NCBI GenBank assembly: GCA_943735955.1 | Contig: OX030961.1 | Span: 5,986,920 to 6,050,919, forward strand | Direction of reading: 5' to 3' | Source: Piscicola geometra | Lineage: Eukaryota; Annelida; Clitellata; Hirudinida; Piscicolidae | DNA: 64,000 nucleotides | Shown: one piece after another, positions 43,802 through 57,700 of the stretch | Position numbering within the stretch: position 1 is the stretch's first letter | Layout: the number at the start of each line of letters is the position of its first letter | The notes under the pieces: model-generated | What the model was told of the DNA's origin: nothing | The model's database searches: none | Seen by the model: only the letters and a program-made list of their open reading frames with translations | Position numbers and translations under genes: made by a program

Positions 43802-46159
43802 TTTGGAACTTTCGGGGTGGGGGTTTCTTTGTTGTTGCTGCTGGGTTTTGGTTGTTGGGGTTGTTGTTGTGGTTTTGGGTTGTTAGGGAGGGGGGGGGGG
43901 GGTGGTATGATGTAACGCTATTGTGAAGAGGTTGTTGTAGTGTTGTGAAAAAAAAAGTTCATTTAAGTTGATTTGTTTTATGTTGTGGCACTGTTGTTGA
44001 ATTAATCTACTTTGGTTTTTTATTTGAGCTAAAAAAAATCATACAATACAATTCAATGCTGTGTACAACTGTAGTTTAGAGAAACAAATTTCTTGCGTTT
44101 CTCATCTGTATTTCTAAAAGAGACAATCTCACAAAGGAATTCACAGCCATTGAAAGGTCTTTGGACAGTAATTTCATGCGGATAAGAAAGTATGCAAAAA
44201 TTGTGTTTTTCAAATGCCTGGAAAATTCAAATTAATTGCTAAGAAGATAAACATTCGCAAACGTTAGATTACACTAAGCAGATTTAAAAAAACTTTTTAG
44301 TTTGGAATTTTAATGGGAAAAATGATTTTCCAGATTGCCAGTAATGCGTTGAGTGCTGATGAAACCTTAAGTGCGCATACAAACTTAATGAAGGTCACAT
44401 CTGAACGCTCTAGCCCTTTTTAACGTTTTTAGATTTTTTTGCAACTGAGGCTTTCAGCGTTTTTGTGTTAAGTTTTTATATTTGATCTTTTAGGCTATTT
44501 TAAGGGCTAGAAAGATGATAAATAAATAACGGATATAAATATGTCTATTTTCGAAGGTTAAAAACCTATAAATTGAAAATGATAAATGGCGTACTAAAAA
44601 CAAAGTATAAAAGAACTCGGTCGAAAAAATACTTTAAAATTCTTAAAGAAACTTTTCTTTCAGCGGCAGCATGCTGTTTAATAATAAAAAAGCAGATTAT
44701 GAAGAATCGTTTTGAACCTTGGAGCTTAAGAGACGAAGAGAAAATCCGAATTTGTTAAAAAAGTTTTTTATTCATTCATTAGTTTCGCGTGCCTGCTTTA
44801 CAAATACACTTTTTGAAGATTTTCGAAGGCGGTATTTCCGTTCTTCAGTAATATTTCAAGCACAAATTGCTACGTCTTGTCTTCTTTTGTGTTTATATTG
44901 TGCTCATGACATGTATAAAAATATAAATTTAAAAGTTAATTCGGGAATTAGTATTTATAGGCTTTTATAAGGAATTTTGCATAACTTCTCGTAACTAAAC
45001 GCCTTCCTTGATGCTTCTGCCTGTTTCTTAGTTTGCATGCTTTTGCGATCTTATGAGAGATTAAATTTTATAAATAATTTAAATAAAAATTTATAAATTA
45101 TATTTGTGCTGAAATACTATGCAAACGTGTGAGTGGCATGTTACGACGACCTTGCCTTCGAGATTGTAAAATACTTTGTAAATATTTCGTTTATTCAATT
45201 AACTGAAAAAACTAACGAGAAATAACTCAATGTTGTCTCCCACTACTTGTTTGGGCGAGTACAAATCGATTCTAAATAATGGTTGGGAAGATCGAGTTGG
45301 AAAATGTATTGGCATTGACACTTAAAATGAAATTTAGTTTTCTAAACTAGAAATTTTTGGACTTAATACGATTTAGACAAATTTAAAATCAAGAACTGAC
45401 AGATTTTAATGACAGAGGAAGACCTTCAAGAAGACAGAAAAATCGCCTTTGTAAAAGCCTATGTAACAAATGTTACTATGTAACATAGCCTTTTTAACAG
45501 CCGATGTAACAAATGTAACATAGCCTTTGTAACAGCCTATGTAACAAATGTAACATAGCCTTTGTGACATAGGCATGTTAGACATGGTCTCTCGTTCGTA
45601 AGCAGTGCTTAGAGACGTCCCCTCGTAACATGGATGCAAAGGTGTGGTTAGATGGAAACAAGAAAAAGCAAAAGTAGGTTTGAGAGAGGGTTGTCTTGTC
45701 GAGAAGATCATTCGAGCAAACAAATTCGTATTACAGAACGTCCAAACAGAGAGAGCAATGGCTGCAAGGAGAGGAAAAAGATTGATGGCTCGCATACGTA
45801 GAAAGGGAGAATATTTAAATTTGGGGATCTTTTAATGGAAAGAGAAAGATTGAGAATTGAGATGAATTTGCAAAACGTAGAAAGCAAAATTTTAGGAAAA
45901 AAAAGGTTTAATGTAGAAAAAAAGTTTGTTAAAAACAAAAACATATCAGACTAATGTGATTTAAGTCCACTTTCTCAAAATTCACAAAAATTTAATTTTA
46001 GTCAATCCCATGAATTTGAATGGCAGATTAGAGACTTTTTAAGAAATGGTTCCAATGCTTCATCTGAGATGGCGTGCACTTGACTCAAAAAACAAGCTAC
46101 AATCGCTTCGAACCCTTCAAACAGAACGGATGGAATGAATATTATTAGATTGTCTCCAG

Positions 46160-46245
46160 CACTCGTTATCAATCAATCAATCAATCAATCAATCACTAAT
46201 AATTTGTATAGCGCCCTTTAATAAGTGAACAAAAGCGTTATACCC
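46160..46245 (+). mobile_element. Dispersed element copy: (ATCA)n + TTTGTATAGCGCC
   Basis: (ATCA)n followed by TAATTTGTATAGCGCCCTTT and AAAAGCGTTATA. It matches the 7597-7642, 16895-16930 and 39800-39850 copies in the TTTGTATAGCGC core and in being fused to a simple repeat. Confidence 0.5.
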
Positions 46246-49200
46246 CCTTCTCTCTCGTTTATCCCACAGCTCTCGATCTTTTCCGAAACCAAAAGTGCAT
46301 TTAGGTATCTTTTAACATGAAAATTTAACTTTTATTTGTATTTTTTTAATTTTATATATTGTGATATTTAATGAATTAAAAAATATTTATTGTCATTAAC
46401 GAGAGTCAAAGGGGTCTGAAAGGCTCTTTTAAATTTATGTTTCAACTTTTATTTTTCAATTTCAAACAGAAAGCTTGTATATCTAAATAAAGTTTTTTTT
46501 ATAAATTTTTGAAAAACCTCAAATGGAAATTTTCCATTAAAGTATTTATTTTATTAAATAGAAAAAATGAATTAATAATTCTTTCAGCGTTCTGAGTGTT
46601 GATTGATAGATTCTAGGAATCGGTTATTTGTTTTTTGAGTAAAACATTTCATTGGCATTTCAACTTTATTTTTTGATGCTTTTGTTAATTGATTCTTTCA
46701 AATCTTGTGCTGCAGCATTGGATTAGAACACCAATCGAAAGTTTTGCATTTTTAGTTTTGCAAATTAATTTTTCAATAAAAGTTTCTAAAATTGACTTGC
46801 AGGAAAAACTAATTTAATTTAAAAAACGTGAATTTAACCATAACTGACAAATTTTTAAATCTAATATAAATTGGTCTAAAAAGCATTAAAAATACATTTA
46901 AAATTCAACTAATATCAATCAATCAATAATATAATTTAATAAATTCAACGATAACTTCTATAAAAACCTATGGGAACAAACATTGCTTTTATACTTTTAT
47001 ACTTTATATTCTCACTAAATGGCTTTCCAAGCATGTATATGGGTGCTCCAGTGCACACGAAACCGAGTATCTTTAAAAGCACACTTGCTTGGGTGTCCAC
47101 GCCTAAGCTACGCAAGAGTTCTCTCTTGCAAACAGTTTCATTTAATTTTCAAAGTTATACATTTCGCAAAGTGTGTGTTACTTTTGAACGTCTGTTTCAT
47201 TAACACGCAGTCGCAGGTAAGCAGCTAGTCGTCCTTTATTTCGTGTATGAATTAGTTTTTGTTTTTATTAAATCAAAATATATCGCAAGTTTTCAGTTCG
47301 GAAACTTGAAAAAAATTAAAACGAGTTTTTTTTAGATTTTATTTAATCTTTTTGCATAGTTTACATTAAATTTGAATTCTTTTGTAAAAACCTAAACTAG
47401 ATAAAAACACATAGGCCTTATTCACGAATTGTTAATTTTTCAGTTTATGGTTTTAAATCCCCGCAGGTTTATGATTTGTTAATAAGACACTTAGTTAATT
47501 TAACTAAAATAACTATTGTTTTTTATTGTGATATTATCACCTTCATAGTCATACATCATTTCATGATTTATCCAGAAAATATCCTTCATTTTTTAAATGT
47601 CTCTGTGTTACGACATGATTAGGCAACCAATTCCAAACTGAAAAAACTCAGTTTTTGAAGATTCATTTACCGTATTTATGTTCGTATTTTTGCTGTGATA
47701 ATTGTTATAATTAATGAAGCAATTTTTCAAGCTTATTTACAGTACGATTTCGAAAGCATTAAAAAGCTTTTCATCGATGATGGGCAATTAGAGTGACGAC
47801 GGCGCGAAATAATTGTCGTAATCATCTCTTCTTACATCAAAAAGCTTCTCTGTATCGTCCTGTTCTCTGTTGACTTTGTTCTTTTGACTACTTGATGTTT
47901 TCATGTCATTTATAGCGCAATCTTTCACATTAGTTCTCCATTACTTACTTCGTTTTCTTGAGGGTGTAGCAATGGAACACTGTGCCATCGTCTCCGAGAG
48001 AGGTTCAATGTCGCATTGAAGACTATCGTGTTGGCCTACTTTCCTTGCTGGAGAACAACTAAATTTGAAAAACTATCGAGCTGAAATTGAATTTGTGAAA
48101 TGAAAAAAACTTCAAAGGTCTTTGTTGCGAGGAAGCAATCTAAAAGAGAGAGGGCATAATTGAACGATATTTTTATCCTTTCATCTCGAAATTCTAATAA
48201 CGCTTGAAAAATCTTCTTTAAACTAATCCAAACAAGGCTTATCTAACAAGATGTTTATTTTTCCACCGGCAACTCCATGCAAACTCTTTCCTTTCAATTT
48301 TGCAAACGTCTTGTTAAGCAGGATCTGAAAGAGTTGTCTCATGAAAGGGTGTGACGGTCAGGCAGGTTCCGCTCACAAAATAATTCATCGCTGGAACACG
48401 ATTCGAGAGAAAGAAAAAACTTCTTAGTGGAAGTTAACTTTTCTAATTCTTTTCTTGGTTTATGTGCCTTCATATACAAACATCATTCGAACCAACATGC
48501 CTATTTCCTTGCGTAGACTGCGAAGACCACTGTTTTTTAAGTTCACACGTGACATTACATCCAAGAATTTACCCAAGAATTTTACTGTTAAATTGTTTTG
48601 TGTTTACTGGTATTTTTGCCATTCTGTCGCATGGTGATGAATTTTCAGAATTAATAAAGCCCTTGTCAATCCCCCTGAATAATTTATGTTCAATGGAATC
48701 AACAATATATTAAAGTTTTAGGATTCAAAATTTTTAAAAGCGTTTTTAACGCTGTATTTTAAAACAGAAATCTCTAAAAAAGTTTTTTGTTAGAATTTTT
48801 TCTAAATATTTTCTAATTTTCTATAAAAACACAAGCAAAGACACTTCCAAGAATTTTAAAGCCAAATATGTTTGAGCAATTTTTATCACGATTTCAGAAT
48901 ATTTTTAATTCTATTGAGAATGAAAAGTATTGCAAAAATATTTTAAAGATAGTTAACTTCTTCTGAGATTTTCAATGGCATAAGACTTCCACAAAGACTG
49001 CTTCAAGAATATCCCTTCCTCTGACACCTGACTCCAATTTCTTTTCGATTTTTTCATTTTTTTCTGTTTACCCAACTCATATTTTCAATTGATTTTTGCA
49101 CATGATAGATAACCTTTTTTCATAGGCCGATAATGAATCTGTTTCTGCTATTTCGTGTTCTTGTTGCATGTATTGTGGGATAAGAGATGAGAATTTTGCA

Positions 49201-49504
49201 AGAAATCGTTGTTTTGAGAATTTATTCGGAAGAGTTTTGAATCGATGAGACATAAATGCTTCGATAAAAACAATAAAAAAAGCTTTTCTACATAAAAAGT
49301 AAAATAAATTAATTTAGATCATTTTATGATTTCTATTTTCGCGACTTTTATGGCAGCTTGCAAAAGTACTATTATGCTTAGCTTTATTGCATCCTTCCAG
49401 ATTTTACGCTCGCTGACTAGAAAATAATTGTAAATATACAAAAAGTAATTTTTTCAAATACAGAAACATATTTATCATCGAAAGGAATAATTGAAGTCGT
49501 TATC

Positions 49505-49925
49505 TATACAAATAAAACCAGACACACACAGACAAACAGACACAAATAAACACAAACAGAAACAAATAGACACAGACACAAACAAACCCAGACAAACCCA
49601 GACAAAACTAGACAGAAACAGATACAAACAGACAAAACTAGACAGAAACAGACACAAAAAACAGACACAAACAGACAGACACAAACCTACAGAAACAAAC
49701 AAATAAACACAAACAAACAGACAGACACAAACAGGCACATACAAACAGACACAAACAAACAGGCACAAACAAACAGACACAAACAAACAGACACAAACAG
49801 ACAGACAGACACAAACAAACAGACAGACACAAACAGACACAAACAAACAGACAGACACAAACAAATAGACAGACACAAACAAATAGACAGACACAAACAG
49901 ACACAAACAAACAAACAAACAAAAA
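49505..49925. repeat. (ACAAACAGACAG)n array
   Basis: Degenerate 4-bp-based repeat (ACAG/ACAA) over 400 bp. Apparent long reading frames here are by-products of the repeat. Confidence 0.93.
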
Positions 49926-50307
49926 CAAAAATCACATCCAAGCACTCTAAAAAGTTTCGTAAAAAAATTATTCGAGCTTATTAGAACAAATGATGTTTTG
50001 CTTTTTAAAGTGCATCTTGCCACCTGTGCACACTTCTTCTCAGAGACACCTGTGTTTGTGGATTCATTTACTTTCACCCACCCCATTCACTCACCCCATT
50101 CACCCACCCCATTCACTCACCCCATTCACCCACCCCCATTCACCAACTCTATTCCTCCAATCCAGAGAAGTCTTTTCCATGCTTTCCTCACCTGCCATCC
50201 TTCCAAATGCTGCCTTCCCAGCCATGCTTGCCAACCGCAAAAAGCTTGCGAACTAATCTTTTTTAGAATTCTTACCACAATCTACATGGGTATGTGTATA
50301 TCAATGA

Positions 50308-50455
<148 letters not shown>

Positions 50456-53400
50456 CTATATGTGCGTCTGCGTGTTTGAGTGTACTTGTAAGGGTCTCGA
50501 CAAGCAATCTGTATGAATTACTGCTCTGCGAATGCTCTTGCCGTTATGGCGACACTTTCCATCCCGGCGTGCGCTTTATTACGGATACAGAAGCCAGCAA
50601 AACCGCAAAAGACGGCTCTGAAGCCACAAAAGGAGCCTCCACAATGCACACCCTTGCCAGGCTTTCTCTCCTTTATGCCCCTTTTAATGACACCTTCATT
50701 GCTGCAAGCGCGTGTAGCCTTATATAATACACCTTTTTTGTTACTGCTTGATTGCATGTTTTTGAAATTAACTTTTTCGTTTTAATATGGTGAGAGTTTG
50801 TGAATTTTTTAAGTGTGTGCTGAATGCGTCACACTAACAACTGCCGCAGCAGGCGATGAATGGACTCGGCATGGTACAAGTCACTTCACCCTGATAGGAT
50901 GTCGCTAACGTGATCACACTTGAGATTCCGGGGTGAATATGGAACCCATCATTTTCTTTAAAAAATTAAATGTTGCATGAAAGCAATTTGAGATTTTTTT
51001 GATGACTCAATACTACTGAGTGCACGCATGTATTTTTTGATGCCAGAAATTCAAAAATGCGATTTCGAGCTTTTCCTTTCATATAAAATGTTACACAGAC
51101 TGATGCACTTCCTACAAAACTGAGCTTTCCTAGTAGAAGCTGACAAGCTAACGAAACCAAACATATTTACAATTATCGGTAGGCCCAATCAGACCCGATT
51201 CATTGATTACTTTGACGAGATCTTGAAAAACGCTCCCTCCTTGAAGCAATCTTGCCTGTGCAAACTTGTAGGAAGGGTGAATAATTAGTCGTGGCATCAC
51301 CAAGAGACCAGACTTTTAGTCCATACTTAACAGGTTTAGATTTCTTAAATTGTCTAAGTTTTCCACAAAACGCTACGAGTTGCTAGAATAACGATTTCAT
51401 AAGAGAAACCTATTCGACAGAGTTGACCCCAAGCTCCTCAGACACTACAAACAGACGCGATTTTTTTTGCCTCGTGCATTAGGACACCAAAGTCTTAAAG
51501 GCTGAAACATCAACGTTTTTAATCCAGTTTCAACATGTAGGATAACGAATTTCATTTTTTAAATCTCAACCTCACGACGCCTCTTCCAAGGTGCTCACAA
51601 ATGTACTCCAGCACGGACGTAAAGCAGAGTGGCTATGAAGGAAGTTAATTTCCCTGCATTGAAAAGCTTCATGTCTATTTTATAAGGAGTGTGGTGCTTG
51701 GGAGAAAGTGCGTGCTTGCCAATTCTTGCCAGCTCAACCTTAATGGACTCAAATTTCAGTTTAAAATTTATCTTCCGTTTTCAATAAAAACTAAGTCTTC
51801 GAGATCATTATTCCTTGAAGCCTCAAAATCCTGTCATGCATCTTATTGTTTTTAATTCAATTATTTTTATAATTAGAACTCAAGTTAGAGTTTTTATAAA
51901 TTTTATATTTGGCTGCTCTTTTATAATGAATGCAATCTCAACATTTCAGCTAATGCGAAAAATAGGGATAAAAGATGATTAAATAGAAAATTTAGTTTAA
52001 ATATTTCAGATTTTTGAGAGCTTACGAAGCCAAATGGAGGACAAAATCAAGAGTTTTTATGATGTTTCACTACTGAATCTCAATTTTAAAGCACCTACAC
52101 AAAATCAGGAACGTTTTTTAGGCTGCTGGATAACACATTTCGAGCCTTATCAAGCGAATTTTATGCAAGTTCTGAGAATGAGATTCCCTCGTGTTCAATG
52201 CAAACAATTTTTTTGTTCGCTTTGAGTAATGGCGCACAAATGCCATAACTCTTCCTGCCTGTGACTTTCCATCATTGGTGAAGACTTTTAAATGAAAACG
52301 AAAACAAAATTTATCTTCAGAGACACTCTCCAGAATCAGTTTTTTCACATTTCAAGACAATCTGCTTGAGTGGCTGTTTTTACGAAAAAATTAAAACTTC
52401 AGCAATAAATTAAACTTTGCCATAAATCTGAAAATTCTTTAAAACCCTGGTTGCGAATTGAAAGCTTTGAGTGCTTAATTTACTAATTAGATACTTTCCG
52501 GGAAGCTCATTCTACCTTTTCGTAAGCCTTTCCAGGCTTTCTGAGTGCTAGAAAAACAATTGAATTGATTAAGGATGGCTGGTGGGATTGTCGTATGAAG
52601 ATTCGTTTCTGGAGCAGTGGATCTTTAGTATTTGGATCATCCCATATACCACGTCCTTTGCAGGTAATTGGTTCAAGCTTGTTTTAATGAGATCATCACC
52701 CTGTTTCTTGTTCATCTTTACCTATTTTCATAAATTTAATTTGATGTATTTTTACATATTTTTTAAATATTCTGATCAAATTGTCGTATTTTTTACTTGT
52801 TGCATTAAGTTCATATAAATGGACTAATTACGCATTCAGTTTCCCAATAGAGCCTGAGAGATCCATGGTAATTATCGTCAAAAAAACTCTAGCTATTCTT
52901 TTTCTTTGATAGACGTCTTTACATAATTACTTCAAAAGAGAAGAGTTAACGACAAATTGACCGTTATTTGTCACAATTTGTTTTGGAAAATGAAACTTTC
53001 AGTTTAGCTTTTTGAGACCGTCTGAAAGTGTTGTCTATTTGTTTTGATTTATATTTTCAAGGCCTTAGTCGACGTACTCATAGCACTGAAATATGGTGAA
53101 GGGCAAAACCTTTCATTATTTAATGCAAGACTCTGGCCCAGGAAGCTACAGCAAAAGACCTCACTTTGACCATTGGTCGTATGAAACAAATACTTAAAAA
53201 ATAAATACAAATACCGCTTATTAATATGAATAAAACTCATAAATAAATAAAAATTCCATTTACAATCTTGGCGGTTCTTTTGACGGATGACTTCTCTAAT
53301 TATAATGTTCTCCGCATTACAGTACACCCCTCCCACCACACATAATTGCACTTTTTGACTTTACAAATATTTTTTTCAAAGCTTCGAAGCACACATTAGC

Positions 53401-54712
53401 TCGAGCCAACGGGTTAGAAAAAGGCTTGATTATTTATGTGGGGTATACGTTTCGTTTCAGCTTGCATTGATTACGCAACACACTCTGCTGTCAAGATGTC
53501 CTCAAACAAAGATCCCCCTCTTAAACCAAAATGAATAACTCATGTCCCACAGAAATATGTAAATGCTTTTTCTCATCGTTTACAAATATTCATATAATTC
53601 CCTTTTCATCTACCTATTTTATCTCAAAAAAATACTTTCTTGCGAGTTTCACGTTTTAAAAACTATAAAAAATATTTTTTACATTTTCGAAACAATATTA
53701 ATCGATATTTTCCGGTATTTGAAACGATTGCGTTAAAAATGCCAAAATAAATTCAAATTCTTATAAGAAAGCTCAGCGTGTTTAGTGTTTTAATGCATAT
53801 ATTAGCTTTTAATATACATTTTTAATGCATAAAACTCACATTTATTTTAGATTTTAAAAGTTTAATATCAACTTTAAATGCCAAAAAAGAAACTTAATTA
53901 AACAATTTTTCCAAGAAAAAGAATATATTCATTTTTTTTAAGAAATGCAAACAAACTCAAGTGGAAGCATTATTAAGGCTTCATTTATCTTCTCTAAAAA
54001 ATAATTTTTTTAGTTTAGAAAAGTTGGGGGTTTGACTAAAGTTACGGCGTTGATCCACGAAACCCCTAAAAAATCTTTGACAAACACATTAAACACCACA
54101 AACCATCAAAAATCGTTTTTAAAAACAATAAAAAAGACTCAACACCACAAATCTTTAAAAATTCCACTAAACCACCAAACCCATCTCGACTAGAAGATTT
54201 TTTTTCCCTCAAACCAATCTTCTCCTCTGACAGTCTTCAGTTTCCCAGCAGGAAGGCCTCAATCTGCTAAATTGCTTGCGTGCTTTGAGTCATTTGTAAA
54301 ATTCTCAAAAATTATTATTAAAAGTATTTTAATATTTAAAATTAATTCTGCTTTTATAACTCGTTAGCAAAATTGGATTTAGTTTCATGAAGTAGCTTCG
54401 TATTTACTCAAAAAGTTTTAAGTAACTTTATTTTCATTGAAATATCAGAGTAAATAAAGCCTGTTTGAACATGATGATTTGAAAAGTCATAAATTATAAT
54501 GAAAGCATAAATTCGCTAAAATATTTACAGATAGATCGAGAAATCGCTTCTTAAGATGATTTATTCCGAACCAGAGCACCATCGAGTCGACCCGTGAATA
54601 ACTCAAAGAAGGTTCAAGACCAGTGACAAAGTGATCCCTCTAAAACACTCAATTGACATGTACACCAGCAGGATTGGCACTTTATAATGACAATCGATTC
54701 CACTTTTACCCA

Positions 54713-57700
54713 ATGATGGCTCGTCACTCCTGCACGCTCATCTTCCTCTTCTTCTTCCTTTGTCACTCCATCTTTTCAGTTTCCGGTCTGCATCAGAATC
54801 AGTCAAGAAGCCCCCATCGTTGCTTGGAGCTGGGATGTGGTTTGGAGCATTTCCAAAATGCTCTTCATCTGCCACCACCCCGCCCCTCTGGTGCAATGCC
54901 ACTTGCCTGCTTCCGCCGTCAAAGATGCGAGTGCAAACAGCATTTAGGTGCGAATAATTCCATTCTTCATAGAGACGCTAAAAATATTGAAAAGCGAAAA
55001 AATGTGAAAACTGCTGACAGCAAAAGGTATTTTGTTAGTCTTTTTAAATGCCACAAAGCTGTCAGAATTGACACTTCAAAACTTCACGAAAACAAGGTTG
55101 AGTTTGAGAGAATTGAAAAAGACACCAAGAATTACGAATTTTTAAGAAACTGGAGCGGTAAAGCTGGAGAAAAAGTAAAATATGACGTGAGAAACCATAA
55201 AAAGACAGAAAACGCAATGAGCTACAGTAAACTTGATTCGCTATGTAATCTCCTGGACTCTTTTTCAAGTGTAATATTAAACGAAAAGCTGCTCGAAAAA
55301 ATGATTTTTTCTAAATCTTTAGATGGAAATAAAGAAATTTTAAAATGTAAAAAAGAGGTTATCAGAAGTATTTCACGGAGTAAAAAAAACAAAAGTTCTT
55401 TACAGAAAAAGACAAACTTTAGCGGAAATGATTTTGAAAACTTCAACAATCTTTCAAAGTGTGGGAAACTATTTCTTAAAATGAATGGATTTATAAAAAG
55501 ATGTGCGAATTGTAAAGAAATAGAACACAAAGCTTTTCTAGGAAATAGGTCCTTGGCGCAAATTTCCGTCACAAGAAAAAAATTGTTTAATGACGGAAAC
55601 CACGACAGTATAAAGTGCTTTTTTCCAAGTGAAGTTTTGAGAAACGAAGAATTCCAAAATAATGGTAGAAGGCAAACAGAAAGTCATGAGACAAAGGGAT
55701 CTCCTAGGGACGAATTCAGTCACGGAAAGCGTGCCAAGAAACATTCTTCGAATAAGAGAAACAACAGAGATCTTGACAGAGTACCACAAACCAACTTCAC
55801 CATCTCTCCAGCGTCCAGCATCGACATTATGAACAACACTTTTTCAAATCCACCTTCATCTCCACAAAACCACTCGAACCTCAACGAAAGCAGGGGCTCA
55901 TTGATGAAAACGCCAGCCGTCACCGCTGCAGTCTACCCCTTCTACTCGACCATCATCCCCATCGTCATCCTCTTCACCCTCCTCATCAACCTCTTCGTGT
56001 GCATCGTCTTGCTGGAAAAGTCGATGAGGAACTCCACGAACATTCTCCTCGTCGCCATCGCCATCTCTGACACGCTGACTGGACTCCTCTCGCTGCCAGT
56101 CTTCATCTACTTCTACTCCTTCGGTCACTCCAAAGACTACGTTCCCTTCCACCTATGCTACCTGTACGAGCTCTTCAACACCTCTCTGCCCATCAGTAAG
56201 CTGTCTGCCCTTGCTCACAACCACCTCTCTTACATTCAACTCTTTTTCAAACTTTAGACAATTCCTATATATCTTGGCATATAATTTTTTTTCCAAGAAG
56301 AATTGTTTGAGGTATCAGAGAAAGCAAAAGATGTCAAAAAAGCCGATTTTCTAATTATAACTTTATTCAAATCCGTCTAATATTCCACATGCTCACACGT
56401 CTTTCTAGATAGATGTTTGAAGCCACTTTACGTTTTTTTGTAAATAAATTTGTTCATAAACTAATTTTAAATAATCTATATAATGTAAAAGATGTGAAAT
56501 GTTGTCAAAGACACTCAAGTTTTTAAAGCACACAAAAGCCTAAGACTTATTACACCCTCAACTTCACCTCTTCGATCATAATCATCATCATTTACATTAT
56601 CATTACAATCATTATTAACATGACTATTTTCATCAGCAGCATCATCATCAGAAGCATCCCCATTCTCATAATTATTATTTTAAGCATCATCATCATCATC
56701 ATCAGCACCACCACCACTCTTTCCAGTCTTCCACACCTCTTCCATCTGGCTCACTGTGGTTCTATCCCTCCAAAGGTGAGTCACGTGCATTAAATACAAA
56801 CACGCGCACAAGTGTAAATTATTCGAGGATGTTTATGACTAAAATAAACATCTTTTAATTGAAATAATTTCCTCGATGCATGCATAACGCAGAAGTTTCG
56901 ATGATTTACAATGCAAAGCCTCCTCAAACAAGCGAAGTGCGTATCTCGGAAAGTTATTACTTATTCCCCCTCCCGCCCTTTTCCCCTTTGGCAGATATCT
57001 CTTTGTGTGCCACAACCAAATAGCGAAGAAGATCTGCAGCGTGAAGAATTGCCTGCGCGCCATCCTCTGCATCTATGTGCTCTCTCTCGCGATGAATGCT
57101 TTGAGGTTTGTGCTTGTTGGTGGTGGAAGTGGTGCTTGTTGCTGGTGGCTTTGTGGATGTTTGTGGAGACTCTCAGCCATAATACTTCTTGTTTTTGTTT
57201 ATAACTTGTAAATACTTTAAAACAACGATGTTCTCCTCTCCAACCCCCTTTCCAGACTGGCGGACATAGAATACGAGCTGGAAGAGGCCACCTCTCTGGT
57301 GCACGAGAACACAACGGTGCTCACCTGTCGCTGCTCGCTCAAGACGTTCTTCGAACAGAACGAGTGGATGATCTACACGTGCTACTGGCTAGCCCGGGTG
57401 GTGCTGGTGCATCTGGTGCCGTGCAGCATGCTCATCATCCTCAACAGCCTCCTGCTCCGAGCCATGCGGGCAGCCAGCCACCGTCGCAAGCAGTTGTTCA
57501 AGCAGAACAGACGCACCGAGTCGAGACGTCTCGCCGAGTCGAACGTCGCCACTCTCATGCTGGTGATCGTCGTGATGGTCTTCCTAGCGGTCGAGTGTCC
57601 GCTGGCTTTCTGTCTCCTGACCCTCTACTACGAGAATGTCTCATCGAAGGAGCTGATGAGTGCTGAGAGCAGGGAGTTTGCAACGTTTGTCATCAACTTC

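Noticed and set aside
45406..45835. Frames of 63-129 codons on both strands
   Set aside because: Part of one is a TATGTAACAAATGTAACATAG tandem; no domain, splice partners or codon signature.
50504..50785. Overlapping frames in a slightly GC-richer patch
   Set aside because: Three overlapping frames on both strands with no domain match; no start or splice choice is supported.
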